Positions 25,513 to 32,458 of a DNA stretch of 47,573 nucleotides are shown here, in pieces; the stretch's first letter is position 1, and each line of letters starts with the position of its first letter. This DNA comes from CAXMQS01 sp964195995 (lineage in GTDB: Bacteria; Actinomycetota; Acidimicrobiia; Spongiisociales; JAOTWH01), in NCBI GenBank assembly GCA_964195995.1, contig CAXMQS010000072.1, forward strand, positions 1 through 47,573. The letters run 5' to 3'. A program made the translations under genes and the position numbers. The notes below the pieces were generated by a model. That model searched no databases. It was not told where the DNA came from and saw only the letters and a list, made by a program, of their open reading frames with translations.

Positions 25513-26306
25513 CGGCTCGTCTCCTCGAGCGCTGTCGCCGACAGCGCGGCGACCCTCTCCTCTTCGATCTCCGCGAAACCGTCGGCCGTCATCGTCACCA
25601 CAGTCGGGAAGATGCCGCGGCGCAGGTCGGGGCCCCCGGTGGCTGTGTCCTCTTCGGCTGCCGCGACCAGAGCTCGTATGCCGAGGTCGAGCGCCCCCTC
25701 CTCGTCGAGCCCTTCTCGGTAGTTGGCGCGGAGGTGCGAGGCAGCCTCCATGCTCCCCGAGCCCGTGGCGGCGAAATCCTGTTCCTCGTAACGGCCGCCG
25801 ACGACGTCAAAGCTGTACAACCTGCCGACGCCGAGGTCGGTGTCGTAGCCGGCGAAGATCGGGACGACGACAAGTCCCTGCATGGCGAGCGGAAGCTGTT
25901 GGCGCACCATTCGCGCCAAGTAGTTGGACTTGCCCTCGAGGCTCAACCGACTGCCCTCGAGCTTCTCGTAGTGCTCGAGTTCCGTCTGGAACAGGCGAGT
26001 CAGCTCGATGGCGATGCCGGCTGTTCCCGAGATGGCGACGGCGCTGAACGAATCTGCTGCGTAGACCTTCTGTACGCGGCGATGGGCAACGACATTGCCG
26101 GCTGTCGCCTGTCGATCGCCGATCATCGCAACGCCGTCGGCGTATCGGAGCGACAGAACCGTCGTCGCCTCGGCGGCATCGACGACACCGGCGCCGAGGT
26201 CCCACGAAGGCATCAGACCATGGGAGCCGAGGACAGAGGTGAAACTCGAGTCGGGAGTGACGGCGCCGAGAGGCAGGCCACGCGAGGAACCCGATTCGTC
26301 GTTCAC
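25509..26306 (-). CDS. prcB: 20S proteasome beta subunit (proteolytic)
   Basis: The 265-residue catalytic subunit has a 47-residue propeptide and mature N-terminal Thr48 (ATTVLSLRYADG), with Asp64 (GDRQAT; mature Asp17) and Lys80 (RVQKVY; mature Lys33) of the active site. The residue before Thr48 is Ala instead of the usual Gly. The ELEHYEKLEG and ATGGPDLRRGIFP motifs are well preserved. The start is GTG overlapping the pup stop as GTGA. Confidence 0.96.
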   Translation of the reverse strand: MNDESGSSRGLPLGAVTPDSSFTSVLGSHGLMPSWDLGAGVVDAAEATTVLSLRYADGVAMIGDRQATAGNVVAHRRVQKVYAADSFSAVAISGTAGIAIELTRLFQTELEHYEKLEGSRLSLEGKSNYLARMVRQQLPLAMQGLVVVPIFAGYDTDLGVGRLYSFDVVGGRYEEQDFAATGSGSMEAASHLRANYREGLDEEGALDLGIRALVAAAEEDTATGGPDLRRGIFPTVVTMTADGFAEIEEERVAALSATALEETSR

Positions 26307-26491
26307 TCGCCGCCCTTCTGGACGTAGTTCTTCACGAACTCTTCGGCGTTCTCCTCGAGAACCGAGTCGATCTCATCAAGAAGGTCGTCGATCTTCTCGG
26401 TGAGCTCTTCGCCTTGGGGCGCAGCCTCCGTCGTGACCGACTCGTCCGACTCAGTCGTCTGCGGCTTCTGCTGTTTCTTCTGCTCGGCCAT
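26303..26491 (-). CDS. pup: Prokaryotic ubiquitin-like protein Pup
   Basis: A 62-residue small, disordered protein, MAEQKKQQKPQTTESDES at the N-terminus, acidic centre with IDDLLDEIDSVLEENAEEF and C-terminal KNYVQKGGE. The central helix binds the coiled coils of Mpa/ARC; the C-terminal residue is attached to substrate lysines. It ends in Glu, so deamidation of a C-terminal Gln by Dop is not needed. The ATG is preceded by a perfect GGAGGT, 4-5 bases upstream. The first 41 bases lie inside the end of dop. Confidence 0.97.
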   Translation of the reverse strand: MAEQKKQQKPQTTESDESVTTEAAPQGEELTEKIDDLLDEIDSVLEENAEEFVKNYVQKGGE

Positions 26492-27968
26492 CGTCACCTC
26501 CAAGGGCACGTACGAGGGATGCGGCATCGGGGCTGGAATCGAGGAGAGACTGCGTTCGATCCCGGGTTCCCCGAAGCGGCTCCATCATAGGCACCCGCTT
26601 CAAGCTGTCCTCGCCTACGTCGAAGACGAGAGAATCCCAGTTAGCAGCGACCAACGACGATGAATACTGGGCGACGCACTTGCCGCGGAAGTAGGCCCTG
26701 GTCTCGGGCGGCGGCTCGCCGGCGGCTTCGACTATCTCTTCGTCGGTGAAGAGGCGGCGAATCCTTCCGGCCTTCACGAGCTTGGAGTAAAGGCTCCGCT
26801 CCGGCTCAACATCGTGGTACTGGAGGTCGAGCAGGCGCATCTTGGCATCGCCCCACCCGAGGCCATCGCGTTCCTCGTACTCGCGGAGCAACCGGAGCTT
26901 GGCGGCCCAATCGAGGCGGTCGGCGGTAGACATCGGATCCGCCTCGAGGTCGGTGAGCACACTCTCCCACTCGGTCAAGACCAGGTCGAATGACGAGTGC
27001 AGATCCACCGTGCGGGCGTATTTGGATGCCCACTCGAAGTACCGCCACTGCAACTCCAAGGCCGTCGCGGTACCGCCCTCACCGAGATCAAGGGGAAGAC
27101 GAAGATCAGTGTCGTGGCTGACACGCCATGTGGACGCTACCGGATCTGCGAGGCGCAAAGCGTCTTCGATCGCACCATCCTCGATAGCGGCCAGCACCAA
27201 CGAGGCGGTCCCCAGCTTGAGAAACGTCTGAACCTCCGAGAGATTGGCGTCGCCGATGATCACGTGAAGGCGTCGATACTTCGTCGGGTCGCCGTGGGGC
27301 TCGTCGCGGGTGTTGATGATCGGCCGCTTCAAGGTCGTTTCCAGCCCGACCTCCTCCTCGAAGAAGTCCGCCCGCTGCGTCAACTGATAGTCAACGGGCG
27401 GCCGCCCGTTCTCCGAACCGACCTTGCCGGAGCCGGTGAAGATCTGCCTGGTGACAAGGAAGGTTGTAAGGAACCTGACGATGTCGGCGAATGGAAGCTC
27501 GCGGCTCATCAGGTAGTTCTCGTGGAATCCATACGAGTTGCCCTTGCCGTCGCTGTTGTTCTTGTGGATCATCATTCGTTCGTCGACGCCAAGCAGCCGC
27601 TGTGACTCCCTGGCAGCGGTCGCGATGATGATCTCCCCGGCCTTGTCATACAGGGCGGCTTGCCACGGGTTGATGCACTCCGGAGAGGAGTACTCGGGAT
27701 GGGCGTGATCCACATACAGACGAGCTCCGTTGGTGAGCACTGCGTTAACGAGGCCCGTCTCGAGATCGGCCGGCGGCTCGGCCTCGATACCGAATCCGCG
27801 GGCGTCGCGACCCGGCGACTCCTCCTCGAGCGACCACTGGATCCTGGCCTGGCCGCCGATGTAGGAATTGACCACCATCGACGACGCCATAACGGGGTTG
27901 AAGTCGGGTTGACCGCGTACGGCAACGCCAAACTCCGTCTCGGTCCCAAGGACTTTGGGTATGGCCAT
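26451..27968 (-). CDS. dop: Depupylase/deamidase Dop
   Basis: Dop removes Pup from conjugates (and deamidates PupGln where present). The 505-residue product has the metal-binding LGTETEFGV (Glu10, Glu12), the Dop-specific loop SLEEESPGRDARGFG at about 46-60 that is absent from PafA, catalytic Asp87 (GARLYVDHAHPEYSSPEC) and KNNSDGKGNSYGFHENY, RPIINTRDEPHGD. It begins five bases after the mpa stop. Its C-terminal tail is acidic and overlaps the pup start region by 41 bases. Confidence 0.96.
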   Translation of the reverse strand: MAIPKVLGTETEFGVAVRGQPDFNPVMASSMVVNSYIGGQARIQWSLEEESPGRDARGFGIEAEPPADLETGLVNAVLTNGARLYVDHAHPEYSSPECINPWQAALYDKAGEIIIATAARESQRLLGVDERMMIHKNNSDGKGNSYGFHENYLMSRELPFADIVRFLTTFLVTRQIFTGSGKVGSENGRPPVDYQLTQRADFFEEEVGLETTLKRPIINTRDEPHGDPTKYRRLHVIIGDANLSEVQTFLKLGTASLVLAAIEDGAIEDALRLADPVASTWRVSHDTDLRLPLDLGEGGTATALELQWRYFEWASKYARTVDLHSSFDLVLTEWESVLTDLEADPMSTADRLDWAAKLRLLREYEERDGLGWGDAKMRLLDLQYHDVEPERSLYSKLVKAGRIRRLFTDEEIVEAAGEPPPETRAYFRGKCVAQYSSSLVAANWDSLVFDVGEDSLKRVPMMEPLRGTRDRTQSLLDSSPDAASLVRALGGDDGRAEETAEAADD

Positions 27969-27973
27969 AGTCC

Positions 27974-29704
27974 CTAGAGGTACTGGCCGGTAGTAATCGC
28001 TTCGATACTGCGGCTCTCTCCGTCGCCCTCGATGAGCGTGCGCACATAGACGATGCGCTCGCCCTTCTTGCCAGAGATGCGGGCCCAGTCGTCGGGGTTG
28101 GTGGTGTTGGGCAGGTCTTCGTGCTCCCGGAACTCCTGGCCAATTGCCTCGATGAGGTCTGAACCACGGATACCTGTTCCGGTTTCTGCGATCTCGCGCT
28201 TGATCGCTTCCTTCTTGGCCCGGCGCACGATGTTCTCGATCATGGCTCCAGATGAGAAGTCCTTGAAATACAGCACTTCCTTATCACCGTTGGCATATGT
28301 GACCTCGAGGAACCGGTTCTCGTCGTCGCTCGAGTACATGTGCTTCACCGCGGCATCCACCACGGCGTCGGCTAGAGCGGCTTTCGAGCCGTCGTAGCGT
28401 TCGACTTCGACGGCGTCGAACGGCAGAGTGTCTTTGAGATAGATGCGGAAGATCCGTCTTGCTGCCTCTTCGTCTGGGCGTTCGATTTTGATCTTCACGT
28501 CGAGGCGCCCAGGCCGGAGAATCGCCGGGTCGATGAGATCTTCACGGTTGGAGGCACCGATCACGATGACGTTCTTGAGCGACTCGACCCCGTCGAGCTC
28601 AGACAGGAGCTGGGGAACGATCGTCGACTCGACGTCCGATGAGATCCCGGTCCCCCTGGTGCGGAACAAGGAGTCCATCTCGTCGAAGAAGACGATGACC
28701 GGCACACCTTCGTCCGACTTCTCCTTGGCCCGTTGGAAGATGAGCCGGATCTGTCGCTCGGTCTCGCCGACATACTTGTTGAGCAGCTCGGGGCCCTTGA
28801 TGTTCAAGAAGTAGGAGCGGGCATCGTCTTTTCCGGTCTTGGCGGCCACGGCCTTGGCCAGAGCATTAGCAACAGCCTTTGCTATCAGGGTCTTGCCACA
28901 GCCGGGGGGCCCGTATAGCAAGACACCCTTCGGCGCCGCCAGCTCGTAGAAGTCGAAGCGATCCTTGTGGAGGTAGGGAAGCTCGACGGCATCCTGGATG
29001 GTTTGTATCTGCTCGCTGAGTCCGCCGATCTCCTCATAGGTGATGTCGGGGACCTCTTCGAGAACGAGCTCTTCAACCTCGGGGCGCACTAGACGCTCGA
29101 AGACGAGCCCGGTACGCGAGTCCATACGCACGTAGTCGCCGATACGGATGAAGGTGTCTACGAGATTTGCCGCCCTGTCCACAACCCGCTCTTCGTCTCC
29201 CCTGGTGAGGACAACAAGACGTCCGTCGTCGAGGATGTCGCGCAGGCGCACGACGTCTCCGTGCGGATCAAACGACCGGACGTCAACGATGTTGTAGGCC
29301 TCATTGAGCAACACTTCTTGACCGCGATCGAGCTGCTTGACTTCGATGGAAGGCTCCGCGTTGACCCGAAGCTTGCGGCCCTGCGTGGAAACGTCGACCG
29401 TGCCGTCCGTGTTGACTGCCAGGACCGTGCCAAAGGGATTCGGTGGAGTGGTTAGCTTCTCGACCTCCTCACGGAGGAGGGCCAGCTGCTCACGGGTCTC
29501 TTGAAGGACGGCCTCTAGCTTCTCGTTCTGCGTCGTGCCCTGCGCGAGATGGTTCTTGGTCTCGGCGAGGCGCTCCTCGAGAACCCGAACCCGCCGGGGC
29601 GCATCCTGGAGCCGACGACGGAGTATGGCGATCTCCTCTTCGAGCATCCTGATGGTGCTTTGCGGATCTGCGGGATCGCTGTCGGTCGTCATGAAGTCGT
29701 CCAT
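27974..29704 (-). CDS. mpa: Proteasome-associated AAA+ ATPase (Mpa/ARC)
   Basis: The hexameric ATPase recognises Pup and unfolds substrates into the 20S core. The 576-residue product has an N-terminal coiled coil (about 14-85, RRLQDAPRRVRVLEERLAE), two OB domains, the AAA+ Walker A GPPGCGKT, Walker B VIVFFDEMDS, sensor GASNREDLIDPAILRPGR and the C-terminal -GQYL that docks in the alpha-ring pocket. The ATG at 29704 is used; a second ATG four codons later is possible. First gene of the minus-strand cluster; a TATACT-like -10 lies upstream. Confidence 0.97.
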   Translation of the reverse strand: MDDFMTTDSDPADPQSTIRMLEEEIAILRRRLQDAPRRVRVLEERLAETKNHLAQGTTQNEKLEAVLQETREQLALLREEVEKLTTPPNPFGTVLAVNTDGTVDVSTQGRKLRVNAEPSIEVKQLDRGQEVLLNEAYNIVDVRSFDPHGDVVRLRDILDDGRLVVLTRGDEERVVDRAANLVDTFIRIGDYVRMDSRTGLVFERLVRPEVEELVLEEVPDITYEEIGGLSEQIQTIQDAVELPYLHKDRFDFYELAAPKGVLLYGPPGCGKTLIAKAVANALAKAVAAKTGKDDARSYFLNIKGPELLNKYVGETERQIRLIFQRAKEKSDEGVPVIVFFDEMDSLFRTRGTGISSDVESTIVPQLLSELDGVESLKNVIVIGASNREDLIDPAILRPGRLDVKIKIERPDEEAARRIFRIYLKDTLPFDAVEVERYDGSKAALADAVVDAAVKHMYSSDDENRFLEVTYANGDKEVLYFKDFSSGAMIENIVRRAKKEAIKREIAETGTGIRGSDLIEAIGQEFREHEDLPNTTNPDDWARISGKKGERIVYVRTLIEGDGESRSIEAITTGQYL

Positions 29705-29739
29705 GGATATCTATCGGTGTGATGGCCCTGAGCTTGCGC

Positions 29740-29745
29740 AGTATA
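29740..29745 (-). promoter_or_regulatory. Candidate -10 element for mpa
   Basis: On the minus strand TATACT lies 36 bases upstream of the mpa ATG, close to a sigma-70 -10 consensus. No strong -35 hexamer is visible at the expected spacing, so this is only a candidate start region for the proteasome operon. Confidence 0.3.
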
Positions 29746-29784
29746 TGGACACCTCAAGATTCGCCTACGAGCTCCGATTGAGGG

Positions 29785-29812
29785 TTGAGCCAGTACCCAC
29801 GGCGGATACAAT
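29785..29812 (+). promoter_or_regulatory. Candidate sigma-70-type promoter of the ferredoxin gene
   Basis: TTGAGC (29785-29790) and TACAAT (29807-29812) are separated by 16 bases and resemble -35 and -10 hexamers. Transcription would start near 29819, just before the ribosome-binding GGAGGAG of the ferredoxin gene, leaving a 5' leader of about 23 bases. Confidence 0.5.
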
Positions 29813-29841
29813 CGCCCCGCTTACCCCGAGGAGGAGTGACC

Positions 29842-30087
29842 GTGAAAGTCTGGATTGATCAGGACCTCTGCACCGGCGATGGCCTGTGCGAGGAGATAGC
29901 ACCTGACGTCTTCGTCCTCCTCGACGACGGCCTGGCGTACGTCCGCGAGGGCGACAAGGTTTTCGCCACGGCCGAGGGCAATCCGGAAGGTGCCGAGGGG
30001 CTGGCGTTGGTTCCCGCCGGCCAAGAAGAGCTCACCATCGAATCCGCCGAAGAATGCCCCGGAGAGTGCATCTTCATCGAGCCCTGA
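29842..30087 (+). CDS. Ferredoxin (3Fe-4S/4Fe-4S single-cluster type)
   Basis: The 81-residue protein starts MKVWIDQDLCTGDGLC with Cys10 and Cys16, continues EEIAPDVFVLLDDG and ends with ESAEECPGECIFIEP carrying two more Cys. This is the ferredoxin type that often serves cytochrome P450s and other redox enzymes. The GTG at 29842 is preceded by GGAGGAG; the GTG six bases earlier is an alternative. It is the only gene of its own transcript; a hairpin terminator follows at 30111. Confidence 0.92.
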   Translation: MKVWIDQDLCTGDGLCEEIAPDVFVLLDDGLAYVREGDKVFATAEGNPEGAEGLALVPAGQEELTIESAEECPGECIFIEP

Positions 30088-30097
30088 GGGTTCCCAA

Positions 30098-30916
30098 CTA
30101 TTCGCTTGTCGCAGCCCCCTCCGGGGGCTGCTTGGCGTTTCGGGGGTCAACGAGGCGCCCGGCAGTGATGAACCCTGTGTGGCCGACCATGCGGTGTTCT
30201 GGGCGGACAGACCGGCCGTCGATCGCCCACTCTCTCATCATGACTTCCATCGTCATCGTGTCCAGAAAGCGCTCGCGCATGACTTCGCGCAGGCGCTCGA
30301 CCTGGGGCACGGTAGGAAGGTAGGACACCAGCACGCCGCCGGCGGCCAGCGCCTTCTCGGCTGCGGTGACTGCTTCCCAGGGCGCCGGGATATCGAGGAC
30401 GATCCTGTCGGGTTCGATATCGAGAATGGCGTCGACGACCTCTCCATCGCGTAGCTCCAGCTGCGGCGGGATGTCTCCGAAGAACCGGCTGATCACCTTC
30501 CTGGCGTGGGCCGCGTGATCCGGACGACGCTCGACGCTGACAACGCGCCCCTCGGGGCCAACTGCTCTCGCCAGCGCCATCGAAAGGGCCCCCGAACCCG
30601 TGCCCGCTTCGACAACGGTCATGCCCGGCCCGATGTCGCCCCAGACGATGATGGGCCCGACATCCTTTGGGTACACCACCTGGGCACCCCGCTTCATCCG
30701 AAGGACGTAGTCGGCCAGCCGCGGGCGAAGAGCGACGATCTTGGCATCTGTGCTCGTCGACAGCCGGACGCCCTCATCGCGTCCGATGATGGCGTCGTGG
30801 GGAACGACGCCTGAGTGGTACTGGAAGGTGGTACCTGTTCGCAGTTCGATCAGGTAATGCCTTCCCTTGGCATCGATCAGAAGGCAACTCTCACCGTCGG
30901 CGAACGGCAGGTTCAC
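30098..30916 (-). CDS. trmI: tRNA (adenine-N1)-methyltransferase TrmI
   Basis: The 272-residue protein methylates A58 in the T loop of tRNA. It has the N-terminal beta domain and the SAM-binding motif VVEAGTGSGALSMALARAVGPEG with VVSVERRP, and the catalytic-site motif LDIPAPWE. The C-terminal region closes with TGFITAGRLV. GTG at 30916 overlaps the stop of a 33-residue membrane peptide as GTGA. In mycobacteria a trmI also lies near the proteasome genes. The palindrome at 30111-30131 falls in its last codons. Confidence 0.94.
   Translation of the reverse strand: MNLPFADGESCLLIDAKGRHYLIELRTGTTFQYHSGVVPHDAIIGRDEGVRLSTSTDAKIVALRPRLADYVLRMKRGAQVVYPKDVGPIIVWGDIGPGMTVVEAGTGSGALSMALARAVGPEGRVVSVERRPDHAAHARKVISRFFGDIPPQLELRDGEVVDAILDIEPDRIVLDIPAPWEAVTAAEKALAAGGVLVSYLPTVPQVERLREVMRERFLDTMTMEVMMREWAIDGRSVRPEHRMVGHTGFITAGRLVDPRNAKQPPEGAATSE
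30111..30131 (+). terminator. Hairpin terminator after the ferredoxin gene
   Basis: GCAGCCCCC-TCC-GGGGGCTGC forms a perfect 9-bp stem with a 3-base loop, followed by a T-containing stretch (TTGGCGTTT). It lies 24 bases after the ferredoxin stop and inside the last codons of the opposite-strand trmI, so it can terminate the plus-strand transcript and perhaps both. Confidence 0.65.
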
Positions 30917-31014
30917 GAAAGCAGCGCGGCGAGGGTTCCACCGACGACGCTGAGAACCATGGCTGCCACTACGACGATGATCGTGATTCGAACAAATCGG
31001 TCTTGATTACGCAT
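30913..31014 (-). CDS. 33-residue single-pass membrane peptide coupled to trmI
   Basis: A very short frame from ATG 31014 encodes MRNQDRFVRITIIVVVAA and continues MVLSVVGGTLAALLS. A basic N-terminus is followed by a hydrophobic stretch of about 22 residues ending in a Gly pair. Its stop TGA overlaps the trmI GTG as GTGA, so it is probably translationally coupled to trmI. A weak purine-rich site (TAGAG) is about 7 bases upstream. No function known. Short length makes chance possible, but the start-stop overlap and the clean membrane profile favour a real gene. Confidence 0.5.
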   Translation of the reverse strand: MRNQDRFVRITIIVVVAAMVLSVVGGTLAALLS

Positions 31015-31040
31015 ACGACAACTCTAGGTAGGCTCGGGCC

Positions 31041-31229
31041 ATGCTGATGTTCGGTCTCAATCGCATGGCACGTGGACTCCGGTCGTCCAATCCGGCTCTA
31101 GCGGTGGCAGGCCTTGCTATCGCTGTCGTTGGCTTCGCCAGATCACGCCGCGGCAGCGCCGACAAGGTGCTTCTGTATTCCAGAGAGCTCAAGCCGGGCG
31201 AAGAACTGCTGTTCAAGCTCGCCGACTAG
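31041..31229 (+). CDS. Small hypothetical membrane-associated protein
   Basis: A 62-residue frame with a hydrophobic stretch at about residues 17-33 (NPALAVAGLAIAVVGFA), a basic turn (RSRRGS) and a charged tail KVLLYSRELKPGEELLFKL. No signal cleavage site is clear. The GGTAGG-type sequence just before the ATG is a weak ribosome-binding site. It faces away from the 33-residue peptide gene with only 26 bases between the two starts, so their promoters overlap. No family recognised. Confidence 0.55.
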   Translation: MLMFGLNRMARGLRSSNPALAVAGLAIAVVGFARSRRGSADKVLLYSRELKPGEELLFKLAD

Positions 31230-31251
31230 CAATCCCGTCTGGCAACCCTGG

Positions 31252-31452
31252 CTAGCCCCGCACCTCGTAGACCTCGATACGCGACTTGCCCTTACCGCCC
31301 TTGCGGCGCCCCATGAGGAAAGCCAGGATCACGACGACGGCAACGACTAGCGCAGCTGCGAGCGTGACATTGCGAGCGTTGCCTTTGGTTTCATCGAAGG
31401 CGCTCTGGATCTCACGGAGCTTGGCCTCGAGGTCATCTCGCTGCACGCTCAT
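31252..31452 (-). CDS. Small membrane protein downstream of the holin-like gene
   Basis: A 66-residue protein. Starting MSVQRDDLEAKLREIQSAF it has an amphipathic/coiled-coil segment, then one membrane helix (TLAAALVVAVVVILAFLMG) and a Lys/Arg-rich tail (RRKGGKGKSR). The ATG overlaps the previous gene as ATGA (31449-31452), so it follows it in an operon. Topology suggests the charged ends face opposite sides or an electrostatic membrane anchor. Function unknown. Confidence 0.75.
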   Translation of the reverse strand: MSVQRDDLEAKLREIQSAFDETKGNARNVTLAAALVVAVVVILAFLMGRRKGGKGKSRIEVYEVRG

Positions 31453-31754
31453 CGGCTGACCCTCGCCACGATGATGCCTCCGACAGCCGCCAGCACCAGA
31501 GCAGCGGTCACGTAGGCGAGGCCGCTCCACATCTGATGATCCGGCTCCCCCGGCATGGCGTCGATTAGCAGCCGCACGCCGGCTACCGACAGGAAGATGA
31601 CCGCCAGAGCCGAGGCGAATGCTGACGCCATCCCGACGCCGGCGTGACGCCCGAGAAGCTGAGCACGCCCGACCGTCTCCTGGCGGAGGTATTCCTTCGA
31701 CATGTCAACGAATTCGTTGACAAGCTCGGGGATCTCTTTCGTTGCTCCCATCAT
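31449..31754 (-). CDS. Phage holin family (DUF1469-like) membrane protein
   Basis: The 101-residue protein has an N-terminal amphipathic region (EIPELVNEFVDMSKEYLRQETV) and two membrane helices (VGMASAFASALAVIFLSVAG and YVTAALVLAAVGGIIV), the pattern of the actinobacterial DUF1469/phage-holin-like family, which are chromosomally encoded and not phage lysis proteins. The ATG overlaps the LON-domain gene stop as ATGA. Downstream it overlaps the 66-residue membrane gene. Confidence 0.8.
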   Translation of the reverse strand: MMGATKEIPELVNEFVDMSKEYLRQETVGRAQLLGRHAGVGMASAFASALAVIFLSVAGVRLLIDAMPGEPDHQMWSGLAYVTAALVLAAVGGIIVARVSR

Positions 31755-32356
31755 GACACTCCCATCACCCTCTCGAGCAAGTCGACCTCTCTTTCGAGCA
31801 AGCTCTCCTCACGCTCGAGCCTGCTGCGAGCCGTCGGCAACTCAAGAAGATCTTGGCGCTCCGGACTCAGAAGCCGTAACAGCGAGGCTACCTGGTATGA
31901 GGCCGTGGCGGGGTCCGAAGAGGGCTCGAAAAGCACGTCACCGCCGTAGCCCGACTCGGCGGACACCACCGAATAGCGACGAAGGCGGAGCTTTACCGAC
32001 TCCAGGAGGTCTGCGCAGTCCTCGTCCGAGCCGTCGTCTAGAAGCTCGACCAGTGCCGACGGGTACGGATTCTCGGCGAGGCCATCCAGCACCTCGAAGC
32101 GCTGCTCCCCCACCATCGCCAGGACACAGCGTCCGTCGTCGGTGGTGCGGCTTTCTGCGATTCGAGCGACCGTTCCGACGTCGTGATACGTGGCCCCGGA
32201 GCCAACCTCGCTGCCGTCGCGGATCAGAACGATGCCAAAACGATTGTCGACGAGATCCTCGAGCATCGTTAGATACCGCTTCTCGAACACATGGACGAGG
32301 GCCAGTTCGCCCGGAAAAAGGACTCGCTGCAGTGGGAACACGGGAAGCGTCAGCAT
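31751..32356 (-). CDS. LON substrate-binding-domain protein (LON_substr_bdg)
   Basis: The 201-residue protein has the N-terminal Lon-like fold without a protease domain: MLTLPVFPLQRVLFPGELALVHVFEKRYL and then FGIVLIRDGSEVG, ATYHDVGTVARI, VLAMVGEQRFEV. Such stand-alone LON-domain proteins are found in many bacteria and have no settled role. The ATG at 32356 is used because the family motif begins there; the open frame continues upstream. It starts the LON-holin-membrane operon. Divergent from the MFS gene with about 100 bases between. Confidence 0.87.
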   Translation of the reverse strand: MLTLPVFPLQRVLFPGELALVHVFEKRYLTMLEDLVDNRFGIVLIRDGSEVGSGATYHDVGTVARIAESRTTDDGRCVLAMVGEQRFEVLDGLAENPYPSALVELLDDGSDEDCADLLESVKLRLRRYSVVSAESGYGGDVLFEPSSDPATASYQVASLLRLLSPERQDLLELPTARSRLEREESLLEREVDLLERVMGVS

Positions 32357-32458
32357 CGAGACGAGTCTATGGGAAGCACCACCTCCCTCCGAAGAGACGG
32401 CTCGTTCCGAAGAGGCAGGCTCCGAAGAGAGGGCGCCCGAGAGGGTCACGAAAGTACG

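Noticed and set aside
26997..27605. Plus-strand open frame opposite dop
   Set aside because: Antisense shadow of a conserved gene; no ribosome site or motif.
31449..31754. Holin-like gene as a sign of a prophage
   Set aside because: No other phage genes are near; the family is chromosomal in actinobacteria.
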